This document shows positions 17,666 to 27,737 of a stretch of 64,000 bases of DNA, one piece after another. Below the pieces are notes generated by a model. The model saw only the letters and a list, made by a program, of their open reading frames with translations, was not told where the DNA came from and did no database searches. Source of the stretch: Candidatus Zipacnadum vermilionense (lineage in GTDB: Bacteria; Armatimonadota; Zipacnadia; Zipacnadales; Zipacnadaceae); NCBI GenBank assembly GCA_029821755.1, contig JALGSV010000001.1, positions 124,001-188,000 of the forward strand, written 5' to 3'. Position 1 is the stretch's first letter. Each line of letters starts with the position of its first letter. Position numbers and translations under genes: made by a program.

Positions 17666-18540
17666 GCGCAGAAACAGTCGTGAACGAGAATCGGGCTGAG
17701 GGGCAATACGCGGACGGCAAGCCGCGCGAAGAATGGTGCTCGCGCGACGCCCATGGTCTGATCTACCAGTTGCGCGAGATCTGGAAGTTCCGCGAGCTGA
17801 TGTGGACCCTGTCACTGCGCTCGCTCAAATCCCGCTACCGCCAGACCCTCCTCGGCGCCAGTTGGGCCATCATCCAGCCGCTGACCATGACGGTGGTCTT
17901 CACGCTGGTGTTTGGGAAGTTCGCCAAGGTGGACACCGGCGGGGCGGCCTATCCGGTGTTCGCCTACGCCGCCATGCTGCCTTGGCAACTATTCGCCAGC
18001 ATCGTCGGCCGCGGCACCGGCAGCGTGCTGGAAAACGGAGCCATTGTCAAGAAGATCTACCTCCCGCGCGAGGTCTGCCCGATGGCCTCTATACTTGTGG
18101 CGCTGGTGGACTTCGCCGTGGCCTCGCTGGCGCTGGTGATCTTTATGATCATCTACCGGGTAGCCCCCACGGTCCTGATTGTCTATCTGCCGGTGCTCCT
18201 GCTGGTCGAAGTTGTGATGGCGTTAGGGATTATCTTCTTCCTGTCCGCCACTGCCGTGTTCTACCGCGACGTCGGCTTCGGCCTGCCGCTGGTGCTGCAA
18301 CTGGGGATGTTCATCTCGCCGGTGGCGTATTCGGTCGTCACCGTGCCGGAGAGGTACTTGGGGTGGTACATGCTCAACCCCATGGCCTCCATCGTGGATG
18401 GCTTCCGGCGCATCATCGTGGACCAGCGCATGCCGCAGTGGGAATACGTGGCCTACTCGGCGGGCGTAGCGCTCCTCTTCCTGGGCCTGGGCTACTGGTA
18501 CTTCAAACGAGCGGAGGGTAGATTCGCGGACGTACTGTAG
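17662..18540 (+). CDS. wzm: ABC-2 type polysaccharide exporter permease (Wzm/TagG/RfbA-like)
   Basis: A protein of 292 residues with a cytoplasmic N-terminal ~60 residues and six membrane helices. The sequence LRSLKSRYRQTLLGASWAII is the typical entry of the Wzm/KpsM/TagG family. It forms the inner-membrane channel that flips a lipid-linked glycan, driven by the ATPase encoded at 18623. It starts within the stop of the BY-kinase gene (ATGA overlap), which couples its translation to the Wzc-like protein. This is notable because Wzc proteins usually accompany Wzx/Wzy rather than an ABC exporter. Confidence 0.9.
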   Translation: MSAETVVNENRAEGQYADGKPREEWCSRDAHGLIYQLREIWKFRELMWTLSLRSLKSRYRQTLLGASWAIIQPLTMTVVFTLVFGKFAKVDTGGAAYPVFAYAAMLPWQLFASIVGRGTGSVLENGAIVKKIYLPREVCPMASILVALVDFAVASLALVIFMIIYRVAPTVLIVYLPVLLLVEVVMALGIIFFLSATAVFYRDVGFGLPLVLQLGMFISPVAYSVVTVPERYLGWYMLNPMASIVDGFRRIIVDQRMPQWEYVAYSAGVALLFLGLGYWYFKRAEGRFADVL

Positions 18541-18546
18541 CGGTAG

Positions 18547-18593
18547 CGCAGGCTTCCCGGCCTGCGTCCGTAGCACAGGCTTTCTAGCCTGTG
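18547..18593. repeat. tandem pair of short palindromic repeats between wzm and wzt
   Basis: Two hairpins in a row: CGCAGGC (18547-18553) with GCCTGCG (18560-18566), and CACAGGCT (18574-18581) with AGCCTGTG (18586-18593). Both follow GTAGC and read as variants of one unit (GTAGC-CAGGCTT-loop-CCTG). This looks like an interspersed repeat family distinct from that at 3721. It fills the only real gap between the ABC exporter genes. Confidence 0.7.
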
Positions 18594-18622
18594 TCGCGGC
18601 GGTCCCGGCTGTGCACGGCAAC

Positions 18623-19875
<1,253 letters not shown>

Positions 19876-19879
<4 letters not shown>

Positions 19880-20718
19880 GCAACCCGGTCAGGGACTGTC
19901 CCATATGCCGTAGAGGTTGTAGGGACACCGGGCTGGCACTCGGAGGCTACAGCCTTCTCGAGTGCCGACACTGCAGATTCGTTTTTGCGCCCGATGCCTT
20001 CGAGGAGTTACCCGACTACGATGCGGTCTATGAGACCGATGACTATGTGACGAACCAGTTTGGCGCGCCGGCTTCGAGTGGCGGGCGCCTGGACATCATA
20101 GAGCATCCCACCTATGCGCCGTTCTTTGGTCGAGTACGTCCGGGTGAGAGCCGGAGGCTGCTGGACGTAGGGTGTGGTGGGGGCCGGTTTTGCCGGGCCG
20201 CGCAATCCATGGGTTGGGACGTGGTAGGCATCGATGTATCTGCTCGGGCCGTGGCCTTTGCACAGGGACACGGGGACATCCCGATTTCACGGTGTAGCCT
20301 GCAGGAGGTGGTCGCGGCAGGTAAACGATATGATGTGGTGACGGCTTTTGAGGTCCTGGAGCACCTGCCAGATCCGCTTGCGTTTCTGGCGCTGGCAATC
20401 ACCACCTTGAAGCCCGGCGGTCAGTTCTTCTGCACTGTCCCCAATTGGCAGCACGAAGCGGTTCGTCGGGCAGCCATCGTCAGTTGGCTGCCGCCCGTCC
20501 ATGTGTGTTTCTATACCAGTCATGCGCTTGCGACAGTGGCGACAGGGGCGGGGTTCACACAGATAGCCGTCGGAAGCATACCAGGCCTTACCGTGGCACG
20601 TGGGCTCGGCGGTCATCTGAGACGGATCAAGCGACGACTGTTGGGGCCTGACGACCAGTTGGGACTGTGGATGCATGCTCATGCGCCAGGCCTCGGCTCC
20701 CAGTCTCCGGGAACGTGA
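19876..20718 (+). CDS. class I SAM-dependent methyltransferase with N-terminal zinc-ribbon-like motif
   Basis: A protein of 280 residues. An N-terminal C8-x2-C11 and C30-x2-C33 quartet could bind zinc, as in the sugar methyltransferases that carry this ribbon. The SAM-binding motif I, LLDVGCGGGRF, is near residue 95, and EVLEHLPDP follows the acidic post-II position. It is coupled to wzt by an ATGA overlap. Because Wzt C-terminal domains often read a methylated or otherwise capped glycan end, this enzyme could supply the cap; that is inference. The acceptor is unknown. Confidence 0.85.
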
Positions 20719-21944
20719 TGACGGTGGCTATAAGGGTTGCGCTGGTCACTTACGCAATGTACCACGGGGGCGTGGAGACTTTTCTGCTCCGCTTGGGGAG
20801 ATGTCTGAGCGAGCAGGGGATGCATGTCGATGTGATCACCACCGAGGGTCGGGGGGAATGGTACGACCTGATCGGTGCCGCGGACCTAGGCGCGATCCAT
20901 GTGGAGCGGCGTCGGGGCACCAGGTGCGTTGCGCATGCAATCAACGTCGGCCGGACACTGCGGGGGGGCCGCTACGACATCGTGTTCCTGAACCACGCTC
21001 CCTATGCGCAGGCGGCCCTCAGCATGCTTCCAGACCACGTTCGCGCGGTGCCAGTCCTGCACAACGACGCGGCGGCCATCTACAAGGTGGCTGGTCTGAA
21101 CCCTCGGTCGTGGAATGTCGCAGTGGCCGTCAGCCCCAAGGTGGCTGACACGTTCAGGGGCTTGCTCCCGGGTAGGCCGGTTGTGCATATCCCCTGTGGC
21201 GTGGAGGTTCCGGCTGACACGGGCCAAAGAGGGGAGCGGACAGCGCAGAGCAGGCTCAGGCTGCTCTCGGTAGGGCGACTCGATCACGGCCAGAAGGGAG
21301 TGCTATTCCTTCCCGGTATTGTTGAGGCATGCCTGGCGCAGGGCTTGGATGTGCAGCTAGACGTCGTGGGAGACGGTCCGGACAGAGCAGCGCTAGAGCG
21401 TCTCATTCAGGAGACGCGCACCGCCGACCGGATCGCGCTGCTGGGGATGCTCCCCCCCGCCGAAGCCTATCGGAGATACTGCCATGCGGATCTACTGCTC
21501 CTGCCTTCCTTCTTTGAGGGATTAGGCATGGCTCCTCTGGAGGCGCAAGCCTGGGGATGCGTGCCGGTCGCCACTCGACTGGCAGGGATAACCGACGTGA
21601 CCGTTGAGGAGGGTAAGACAGGCTTGCTTGTCGACCGCCCGGACGCTGAGCTATTCGCGGACGCGATAGCTTCATTGTACCGAGATCGGCCCGCGCTGGC
21701 TCGCATGAGCGCCGCCGGAAGAGCCAGGATAGCGGAGAACTTCTCGGTGGAGGCGATGGGCCGCAGATACGTGGAGCTAGTCGACAGGGCGATGGGTGGA
21801 GCGTATCCCTTACCGAGGTCACGGCGGGTCCAGTTTCCAGTTGATCTTTCGGCTTTTCCCTGGCACGAGTACGTGCCACGACCCGCGCTGTGGGCGGGAG
21901 GTCGGATACGGAGTCTAGCGCGACGGCTGAGAGGACATGTTTGA
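20718..21944 (+). CDS. GT4-family glycosyltransferase
   Basis: A protein of 408 residues with two Rossmann-like (GT-B) domains. The N-terminal domain begins VALVTYAMYHGGVETFLLRL, the glycine-rich acceptor loop. The C-terminal domain has VGRLDHGQKG, VVGDGPD and SFFEGLGMAPLEAQAWG, the GT4 E-x7-E type signature. It transfers a sugar from an NDP donor in a retaining reaction on the cytoplasmic face. The start ATG 20718 shares a base with the methyltransferase stop (TGATG). Donor and acceptor cannot be told. Confidence 0.87.
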   Translation: MTVAIRVALVTYAMYHGGVETFLLRLGRCLSEQGMHVDVITTEGRGEWYDLIGAADLGAIHVERRRGTRCVAHAINVGRTLRGGRYDIVFLNHAPYAQAALSMLPDHVRAVPVLHNDAAAIYKVAGLNPRSWNVAVAVSPKVADTFRGLLPGRPVVHIPCGVEVPADTGQRGERTAQSRLRLLSVGRLDHGQKGVLFLPGIVEACLAQGLDVQLDVVGDGPDRAALERLIQETRTADRIALLGMLPPAEAYRRYCHADLLLLPSFFEGLGMAPLEAQAWGCVPVATRLAGITDVTVEEGKTGLLVDRPDAELFADAIASLYRDRPALARMSAAGRARIAENFSVEAMGRRYVELVDRAMGGAYPLPRSRRVQFPVDLSAFPWHEYVPRPALWAGGRIRSLARRLRGHV

Positions 21945-22836
21945 TAGCAGTTTGTGCCCAAGCGTCGGGCCGCCGCTGGACCTTGCACTCGTAGGCCGGA
22001 GGCCGTGTGGAATGAGTTTGGCGGAAGACCTGAGTGTACCCTTGGTCAGCATCGTCCTGCCGACCCACAATGGGTCGCGGTACCTGCGCGAGTCCATTGA
22101 CTCCTGCCTGCGGCAGACCCACCGCAACCTGGAACTGGTCATCGTTAACGACGGGTCTACCGACGAGACCGAGGAGATTGCGCTATCCTACCGGGACCCG
22201 CGCCTCGTCTACGCGAAGCACCACCCGAACGCTGGCCTGCCCCGTAGCCTGAACGTGGGCTTCGCCCTGGCGAAGGGGGAGTACCTCACCTGGACCTCCG
22301 ATGACAATTACTACGCGGACGAGGCCATTGAGGTGATGCTCTGGGAGTTGCAGCAGCGGGAGCCCAGGGTGCAGTTTGTGTACTGCGACTACGATCTCAT
22401 CGATGCAGAGGGCCACACGACCAGAACTCGCCATGTGGGGACCCCGGCCAGTGTCCGGCGCAAGAACGGGGTCGGACCTTGCTTCCTCTACACTCGTCAC
22501 GCAGCACGGACCGTCGGTGCGTACAATCCGCAGTTGGCTCTTGCTGAGGACTACGAGTATTGGCTACGGATCTTCTTTCGGTTCGGGATCTCGCCGGTAC
22601 ACCATGTGCTGTATGGCTACCGCATTCATCAGGAGTCGCTGAGCTCCACCCAGGGCGAGGAGCGAGTCCGGCGCGTGGACGCTAGGGTGCGGCGTTCGGC
22701 CCTCCGTCAGACACCTACTCCCCGCAGGCTGTGGGAGCAGACCGTGGGTTCCCCTACTCTGGCGGTGCATCTCATCAAGATGCGAGATCGCCTGATGCGC
22801 AGGCCTGCTGCGTCCGAGGAGCCAAGGCAGATATGA
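21937..22836 (+). CDS. GT2-family glycosyltransferase
   Basis: A protein of up to 299 residues with a GT-A fold: VSIVLPTHNGSRYLRESIDS opens the domain, VIVNDGSTDE binds the nucleotide, and TSDDNYY holds the D-x-D-like metal site. ED-Y follows in LAEDYEYWLR, the usual catalytic base region. The start is uncertain: ATG 21937 overlaps the previous gene by 8 bases, but the conserved domain begins after a second in-frame ATG at 22012. It probably adds one residue to the lipid-linked repeat unit. It overlaps the next small gene by ATGA. Confidence 0.85.
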   Translation: MFDSSLCPSVGPPLDLALVGRRPCGMSLAEDLSVPLVSIVLPTHNGSRYLRESIDSCLRQTHRNLELVIVNDGSTDETEEIALSYRDPRLVYAKHHPNAGLPRSLNVGFALAKGEYLTWTSDDNYYADEAIEVMLWELQQREPRVQFVYCDYDLIDAEGHTTRTRHVGTPASVRRKNGVGPCFLYTRHAARTVGAYNPQLALAEDYEYWLRIFFRFGISPVHHVLYGYRIHQESLSSTQGEERVRRVDARVRRSALRQTPTPRRLWEQTVGSPTLAVHLIKMRDRLMRRPAASEEPRQI

Positions 22837-22985
22837 GTCCTCGGGCCTCGGACCGGTGGGACACAGGCGATCATCGGGGGGCTGCGCGAGAGATGCTGCG
22901 GTTGATGAGCTACTATCCCACCTATGGACCTATGTGGCGGCGAGTGGGGGAGACGCTGCGACGACGGCTGCTGCAGGAGCGATAG
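22833..22985 (+). CDS. small 50-residue protein, function unknown
   Basis: An in-frame reading of 50 codons that starts in an ATGA overlap with the GT2 gene before it, in the same style as genuine junctions in this locus. The product is Arg-rich and has no signal peptide or membrane helix; its centre (EMLRLMSYYPTYGPMWRRVG) resembles the C-terminal tails of some GT2 proteins. It could be a real small protein, a coupling device, or the remnant of a displaced GT2 tail. Without it a gap of about 200 bases would separate two glycosyltransferase genes, which is rare here. Confidence 0.4.
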   Translation: MSPRASDRWDTGDHRGAAREMLRLMSYYPTYGPMWRRVGETLRRRLLQER

Positions 22986-23040
22986 TGGAGTGGGCCTGGC
23001 GTTCAGACGGCGGGGCCCAGCCTACACGAATGTGCTGCCC

Positions 23041-24336
23041 ATGACACGAGAGCGCATCATCTACGTCAAGGAGTTCCTCAACCACTCGGGTGGAGCGGAG
23101 CAAGTGCTGGTGCAGACCGCAATGGCGGCCCAGGTGGACGGCTATGCGCCCGTAGTAGTTACGCGGTCATCGTATGATCCGGGCAACAAGTACGCGCAGA
23201 CGCTGGGCGAACATGGAATTCCGGTCGTTGCTCCGTCGCTCCGGACGGTGGCGATGAGGACCGCAGCCACACGCGCACTGGCTTGGTGTCTGCGCGTGTT
23301 ACTGTGTCCGTTCTACATGGCTCGAAGGCGAGTCGGGCCCGTGCGAGCCTGGGAGCGGGTGAGCGAGGAACTTTCGGTTAGAGTGACGTATCCAGCGCGG
23401 GTGCGGGTCTTGGATTCCTTGCTTGCGACCCACCTTAGTCGGCTGCACGCCCGGGAGCGAGTTGCACTAGTCCACGCGCACAATACCGACCAGGCCACGC
23501 CGACGGCGGTGCGGTGGGCCGCGAGCCACCATGTGCCGGCCATTTCCCATGACCACTGCGGCCCCCGGCGCCCGCGGTTCTTTGAGCGCAGTCTCTGGGC
23601 CTACTCTCCCGAGGACATCCAGCTTATTGCTCGGCATGCCCTTGTGGTGGTGCTAACGCCGGAGATCTGCCGAGCGGCGCGTCCCGCTTACGGAGACCAG
23701 GCGCACATGGTAGTGGTGCCGAATTGGGTTGACCCCCCAGAATGCCCAACACAGACGGAAAGAAGAGCGGATGGCTTCCTGGTAGGTACGGTAACCCGCG
23801 TCTCCCCCCAGAAGGGGGTGGAGGCCTTAGTAGAGGCGGTGGCCATATTGAGGGGACAAGGGGCCACGCTGCAATGCATCATTGCCGGTGGCGGCTCCAT
23901 CGTTGAGGAGATCGAGCAGGGGGTGCGGGCCCAGGGCTTGGAAGAAGCCATCGCGATCAGGCGTAATCTGAAGCGGTCTGAGGTGTGGGCCTTGTTGAGC
24001 CAGCTGGATGTCTTTGTCCTGGCTTCAGAGGACGAGGGCATGCCCATGTCCATTCTGGAGGCGATGGCAGCGGGGTTGCCTATAGTGGCCACGACCGTAG
24101 GCGGGATCCCGGAGATGCTGGAGAACGAGGGGAGCGCGCTGCTGGTACCGCCACGCGACCCTGGAGCGTTAGCAGAGGCGCTAGCGCGGCTGGCAGGAGA
24201 CAAGAAACTGAGAGAGAGACTCGGCAAAGCCGCGAGGGATCGCTTCGAGAGGTGTTACACGCGCGAGGCGGTGTGGCCCCAGGTTGACGCACTCTACAGA
24301 TCGCTGCTGGAGGGCCAAGCGGAGAAGAACGCATGA
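23041..24336 (+). CDS. GT4-family glycosyltransferase
   Basis: A protein of 431 residues with GT-B fold. The N-terminal domain starts IIYVKEFLNHSGGAEQVLVQT and contains HAHNTDQATP and ISHDHCGPRRP; the C-terminal domain has GTVTRVSPQKGVEALVEA and EDEGMPMSILEAMAAGLPIVAT, the GT4 donor-binding signature. ATG 23041 is the first ATG before conserved sequence; an in-frame GTG at 22990, downstream of GGAG, would add 17 residues. It overlaps the next gene by ATGA. Sugar specificity is unknown. Confidence 0.87.
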   Translation: MTRERIIYVKEFLNHSGGAEQVLVQTAMAAQVDGYAPVVVTRSSYDPGNKYAQTLGEHGIPVVAPSLRTVAMRTAATRALAWCLRVLLCPFYMARRRVGPVRAWERVSEELSVRVTYPARVRVLDSLLATHLSRLHARERVALVHAHNTDQATPTAVRWAASHHVPAISHDHCGPRRPRFFERSLWAYSPEDIQLIARHALVVVLTPEICRAARPAYGDQAHMVVVPNWVDPPECPTQTERRADGFLVGTVTRVSPQKGVEALVEAVAILRGQGATLQCIIAGGGSIVEEIEQGVRAQGLEEAIAIRRNLKRSEVWALLSQLDVFVLASEDEGMPMSILEAMAAGLPIVATTVGGIPEMLENEGSALLVPPRDPGALAEALARLAGDKKLRERLGKAARDRFERCYTREAVWPQVDALYRSLLEGQAEKNA

Positions 24337-25529
24337 AGATCGCCTACCTCCTCGGCACCTTTCCCTCGACTCGCGAGACCTTCGTGAGCAACGAGGTCAT
24401 CGACCTGGTCAGGCGCGGGGTGGACGTGGAGGTGTTCTCCTGGTCGATGCCGACCGGGGAGGTCATGCATCCGGAGGTGCGAGCGAGTGGTATTCTCGAG
24501 CGGGTATCGTACTTCCGCTGGCGGCACCTCCCCCGGGTGATAGGGAAGTGGGCATTCTGGCGAGCGCTGGGGCAGGTGGTGGCCGGGAGCTACCGCCGCA
24601 CCTTCCGCACCCCGCGCGACAAGTTCGAGGCGGCCTATTTTGCGGCCCTGCTGGCGGTGGGCCAATTCCAGCACTGCCACGTCCACTTCTTGTCCATCGG
24701 TAAGCACCTCGCCGGTCTAGCGGGGCTGCCCTACAGCTTCACGGCGCATTGCTACGGGGATGACGCGATGAGCGCCGAAGTCAAGGCGGCCTACGGTCGG
24801 GAGCTGCAGCGGGTGCCGCTGGCCGTGGCGGCTTCAGAGTTCGTGCAGCGAGGTATGCGTAGCTTGGTTCCGGGGGAACACCACACGAAAATCCGCTTGG
24901 TGCGGTGCGGGATCGACGCAGAGACATTCTCACCCGAGCGAACGGAGCTGGACTACGACGTTCTCTGCGTGGCGGGCTTCGGCGAGTCCAAAGGGCTGGA
25001 GTACCTGATCCGTGCCACGGCCCTGCTCAAGGCAAGACGGCCCGAGCTGCGGGTGGCTCTGGTGGGCGGACCTCCGGCGAGGCAGCCGGAGATGGCGACT
25101 GCACTGCGTGAGGAATGCAGCATCTGCGGCGCGGAAGACGCGTTCGTCTTTCTGGGCCCGCGTCCCAGTGATGAGGTGCGTGACCTGATGCGGCGGTCAC
25201 GGGTCTTCGCGCTGCCCTGTGTCGTGACCAGGGAAGGACAGATGGATGGGCTGCCGGTGGCTCTCATGGAGGCGGCAGCCTGCGGGCTACCTTTGGTCTC
25301 GACAGCCGTCGCGGGGATACCTGAGTTGGTGATCGATGGAGTCACCGGGTTCATCGTCCCCCAGCGCAATCCCGAGGCGCTTGCCGACGCGATGGAGCGA
25401 CTGCTGGAGGACGCGGGCATGCGGGAGCGGATGGGCCGGGCAGCACGCGAACTTGTGGAAAAGGAGTTTAGCCGTGAGGTCAGTGGGCAACGGATGCTGG
25501 AGGCTTTCGCCAGCATCCCCCTCGCCTAG
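24333..25529 (+). CDS. GT4-family glycosyltransferase (WcaL/AmsK-like)
   Basis: A protein of 398 residues. The opening IAYLLGTFPSTRETFVSNEV is the hallmark of the colanic acid WcaL/AmsK branch (usual form FP-S-E-T-F-I-x-N-E). FTAHCYGDD lies in the acceptor domain, and GLPVALMEAAACGLPLVST in the donor domain. These enzymes act on lipid-linked exopolysaccharide intermediates at the inner membrane face. It is translationally coupled to the gene before it through ATGA. Confidence 0.88.
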   Translation: MKIAYLLGTFPSTRETFVSNEVIDLVRRGVDVEVFSWSMPTGEVMHPEVRASGILERVSYFRWRHLPRVIGKWAFWRALGQVVAGSYRRTFRTPRDKFEAAYFAALLAVGQFQHCHVHFLSIGKHLAGLAGLPYSFTAHCYGDDAMSAEVKAAYGRELQRVPLAVAASEFVQRGMRSLVPGEHHTKIRLVRCGIDAETFSPERTELDYDVLCVAGFGESKGLEYLIRATALLKARRPELRVALVGGPPARQPEMATALREECSICGAEDAFVFLGPRPSDEVRDLMRRSRVFALPCVVTREGQMDGLPVALMEAAACGLPLVSTAVAGIPELVIDGVTGFIVPQRNPEALADAMERLLEDAGMRERMGRAARELVEKEFSREVSGQRMLEAFASIPLA

Positions 25530-25557
25530 TCGGTTTGCCGTCGGGCCTCACCATGAC

Positions 25558-26691
25558 ATGTTAGCCCTGGTCGTCTACCCAATCGGCACCTGGGAGGGAT
25601 TCCACCGGCGCAAGATGCTGGAGGCCCTGGCACGAAACCTGCGGGGGCGCGGGTTCCTGCTGGTGGTGGAGCCGCCGCTGCCTCTGCTCGACGGACGGCA
25701 CCTGCGCGACTGGCGACCGGCCGCGCGGGCAGTGGTACGGCCCCTTGAGCGAGTGACGGAGAACCTTTGGTTGGTGCGCCCGACGCTGGCCCGGCCGGGT
25801 CGGGGAGCGTTCGCGGCGTACGCTCGCGCCATCCGGGGGGCTTTGCGGCGGATCGGTCCGCGGCCGGATCGCGTGGCCGCGCTGATCTTCCGCCCAGACC
25901 AGGCGTGGCTGCTGGGGGCAGCGGGAGAAGACCACGTCGTCTACGAGTGCTATGACGAGTATCGATATGACGGTATGGGTCAGCCCCTGCCGCAAGTAGC
26001 CGCGGAGGATGACATTCTGCTCCGGGACGTTGACGTGGTGCTTGCCACGTCCCGAGTGCTCTGGGCTACGCGGAGCACGCTGCACGGTAACGTGTGTTAC
26101 GTTCCCAACGGAACCAGCTTCTCCCTGTTCGCGGAGCACGGCGATGAGTCTGAGGTCCCCGGTGACACGGAGAGCGTTCCACGCCCTGTGGTCGGTTCGG
26201 TCGGGGGCATACACGAGTGGGTGGACCAGGATGCCATCCACGCGGTCGCAACGCAGATGGGGGATGCTTCCTTCTTATTCTTGGCCGGAGACACGCATTT
26301 CGCGCATCCCGGCTTGAAAGGCGGGCTCCCCAACCTCCGGACGGTCGGCAGTCGACCGCGCCATGCTCTGCCTCGCTACCTCCAGCAGTTTGACGCAACA
26401 TGGTGCCCCTTCCAGCGCAATGCGTTTACGCGTGCTGCGCTGCCCTATCGCGTGTTGGACGCCCTTGCCGCCGGCAAGCCGGTGGTGACGCATGCTTCGC
26501 GGAGCCTTGACGACTTGGCGGACGTGCTGTACTTCGCTGACAACGTGTTGGAGACGGTGAAAGCGCTGCGGCACGCTCTAGATGAAGATTGTCCCGAGTT
26601 GATCGCGGCGCGCCAGGCGCGGGCGCGGGAGTATGACTGGGACGTGCTGACCAAACGAACCGCGGAGATCATCCTGGAGAGCTGCGCCTGA
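25558..26691 (+). CDS. glycosyltransferase of GT-B fold (GT1/GT4-like, TuaH-type)
   Basis: A protein of 377 residues, more divergent than its neighbours. It shows a donor-side pattern: VVYECYDEYRYDG, then DILLRDVDVVLATSRVLW (a helix seen in TuaH-like enzymes), then VCYVPNGTSF, VVGSVGGIHEWVD and ALPYRVLDALAAGKPVVTHA. The last block replaces the usual E-x-x-A-x-G by D-x-x-A-x-G. ATG 25558 is chosen because the protein core begins at once; the frame stays open upstream inside the previous gene. It probably adds a sugar in the same pathway. Confidence 0.78.
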   Translation: MLALVVYPIGTWEGFHRRKMLEALARNLRGRGFLLVVEPPLPLLDGRHLRDWRPAARAVVRPLERVTENLWLVRPTLARPGRGAFAAYARAIRGALRRIGPRPDRVAALIFRPDQAWLLGAAGEDHVVYECYDEYRYDGMGQPLPQVAAEDDILLRDVDVVLATSRVLWATRSTLHGNVCYVPNGTSFSLFAEHGDESEVPGDTESVPRPVVGSVGGIHEWVDQDAIHAVATQMGDASFLFLAGDTHFAHPGLKGGLPNLRTVGSRPRHALPRYLQQFDATWCPFQRNAFTRAALPYRVLDALAAGKPVVTHASRSLDDLADVLYFADNVLETVKALRHALDEDCPELIAARQARAREYDWDVLTKRTAEIILESCA

Positions 26692-26715
26692 CCGCGCACG
26701 ATCGGGAGTGCGGCG

Positions 26716-27732
26716 ATGGCTGACCGCGAACTCAGGGTCTTACTGGTGCTGCCGGGGTTCGCCCGAGGGTCCACCTTTGTGGACACGGACTACGGTCTGT
26801 TGAGCAAGCACTTCTCGGTCACGCGTCTGTACCGGGAGACCGGTGACCGGCTATTCCCCGCCCGCGTCGCCCGGCATCTGCGGCGACATGACGTGGCGGT
26901 GACGTGGTTCGCCGACACGCATGCCTACTGGACGGTCAGGGCGGGGCGGTGGTTGGGTAGACCAGTGATCGTGATACCGGGGCAGTACGAGTTCTCCGAG
27001 TCCCGGGAGGGGGGGTATGGACTGGTACTGGAAAGTGGGAAGCGTTTCGAACAGGCCTGTCGCGTAGTCTCGCAATGCGACCTCGTCGTGGCCGTGTCTG
27101 AGTACCATGCCGAACTCATCCGCAAGGGACAGCGCCGAGCGGCGCCGATACGGCTTGTTTATCACGGCTTCGACCTTGAGACGTACAAAGCGCCCGTCGA
27201 GACCGTGAGGGCCCCCACCGTGTTGACCGTGGCCCATGCGGGCAGTCGCGCGCGGGTGTGGCACAAGGGCCTCGACACTTTCGCTCGGGCCGCGGCGAGG
27301 TTGCCGGAGGCGCGATTCGTGCTTGTCGGGGGATACGATCCGGAGGTGGGGGCTGAACTGCAGGACCTCGCTGAGGGGCGACTGGAGATGCTCGGGCCCA
27401 TGGGACCGGAGCGGGTCGCGCAGACTATGGGCGAGGCGCGGGTATACGCCCAGTTGTCGGCCACTGAGACTTTTGGCTGTGCCTTGGCGGAGGCTATGCT
27501 GTGCGGATGCGTACCGGTAGTTACTGACCGAGGGTCGCTGCCGGAGGTCGCAGGAGAGGTGGGGTACTACGCGCCCTACGGAGATGTTGAAGCAACCGTA
27601 CGTCAGGTGGGGGAAGCGCTTGCGTCGGATCGAGGACCCGCGGCGAGGGAGCGTATCCGGCGGTCATTCCCGATGGAGAAGCGTGAGCAGGCCTTGGTGG
27701 ACATCGTGAAGCGGCTGGCTGGCCGGTGTTGA
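26716..27732 (+). CDS. GT4-family glycosyltransferase
   Basis: A protein of 338 residues with a short N-terminal domain (VLLVLPGFARGSTFVDTDYG) and a typical donor domain: VLTVAHAGSRARVWHKGLDTF, FVLVGGYDPE and SATETFGCALAEAMLCGCVPVVTD. GGGAG precedes ATG 26716 at good spacing. It lies 24 bases after the previous gene. GT4 function is certain at family level; donor and linkage are not known. Confidence 0.85.
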   Translation: MADRELRVLLVLPGFARGSTFVDTDYGLLSKHFSVTRLYRETGDRLFPARVARHLRRHDVAVTWFADTHAYWTVRAGRWLGRPVIVIPGQYEFSESREGGYGLVLESGKRFEQACRVVSQCDLVVAVSEYHAELIRKGQRRAAPIRLVYHGFDLETYKAPVETVRAPTVLTVAHAGSRARVWHKGLDTFARAAARLPEARFVLVGGYDPEVGAELQDLAEGRLEMLGPMGPERVAQTMGEARVYAQLSATETFGCALAEAMLCGCVPVVTDRGSLPEVAGEVGYYAPYGDVEATVRQVGEALASDRGPAARERIRRSFPMEKREQALVDIVKRLAGRC

Positions 27733-27737
27733 CGACC

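Noticed and set aside
16322-17815. 497-codon open frame opposite the BY-kinase gene
   Set aside because: It is antisense to a well-supported gene; its translation is low-complexity (His/Gln/Arg/Gly) and has no domain. Typical shadow frame in GC-rich DNA.
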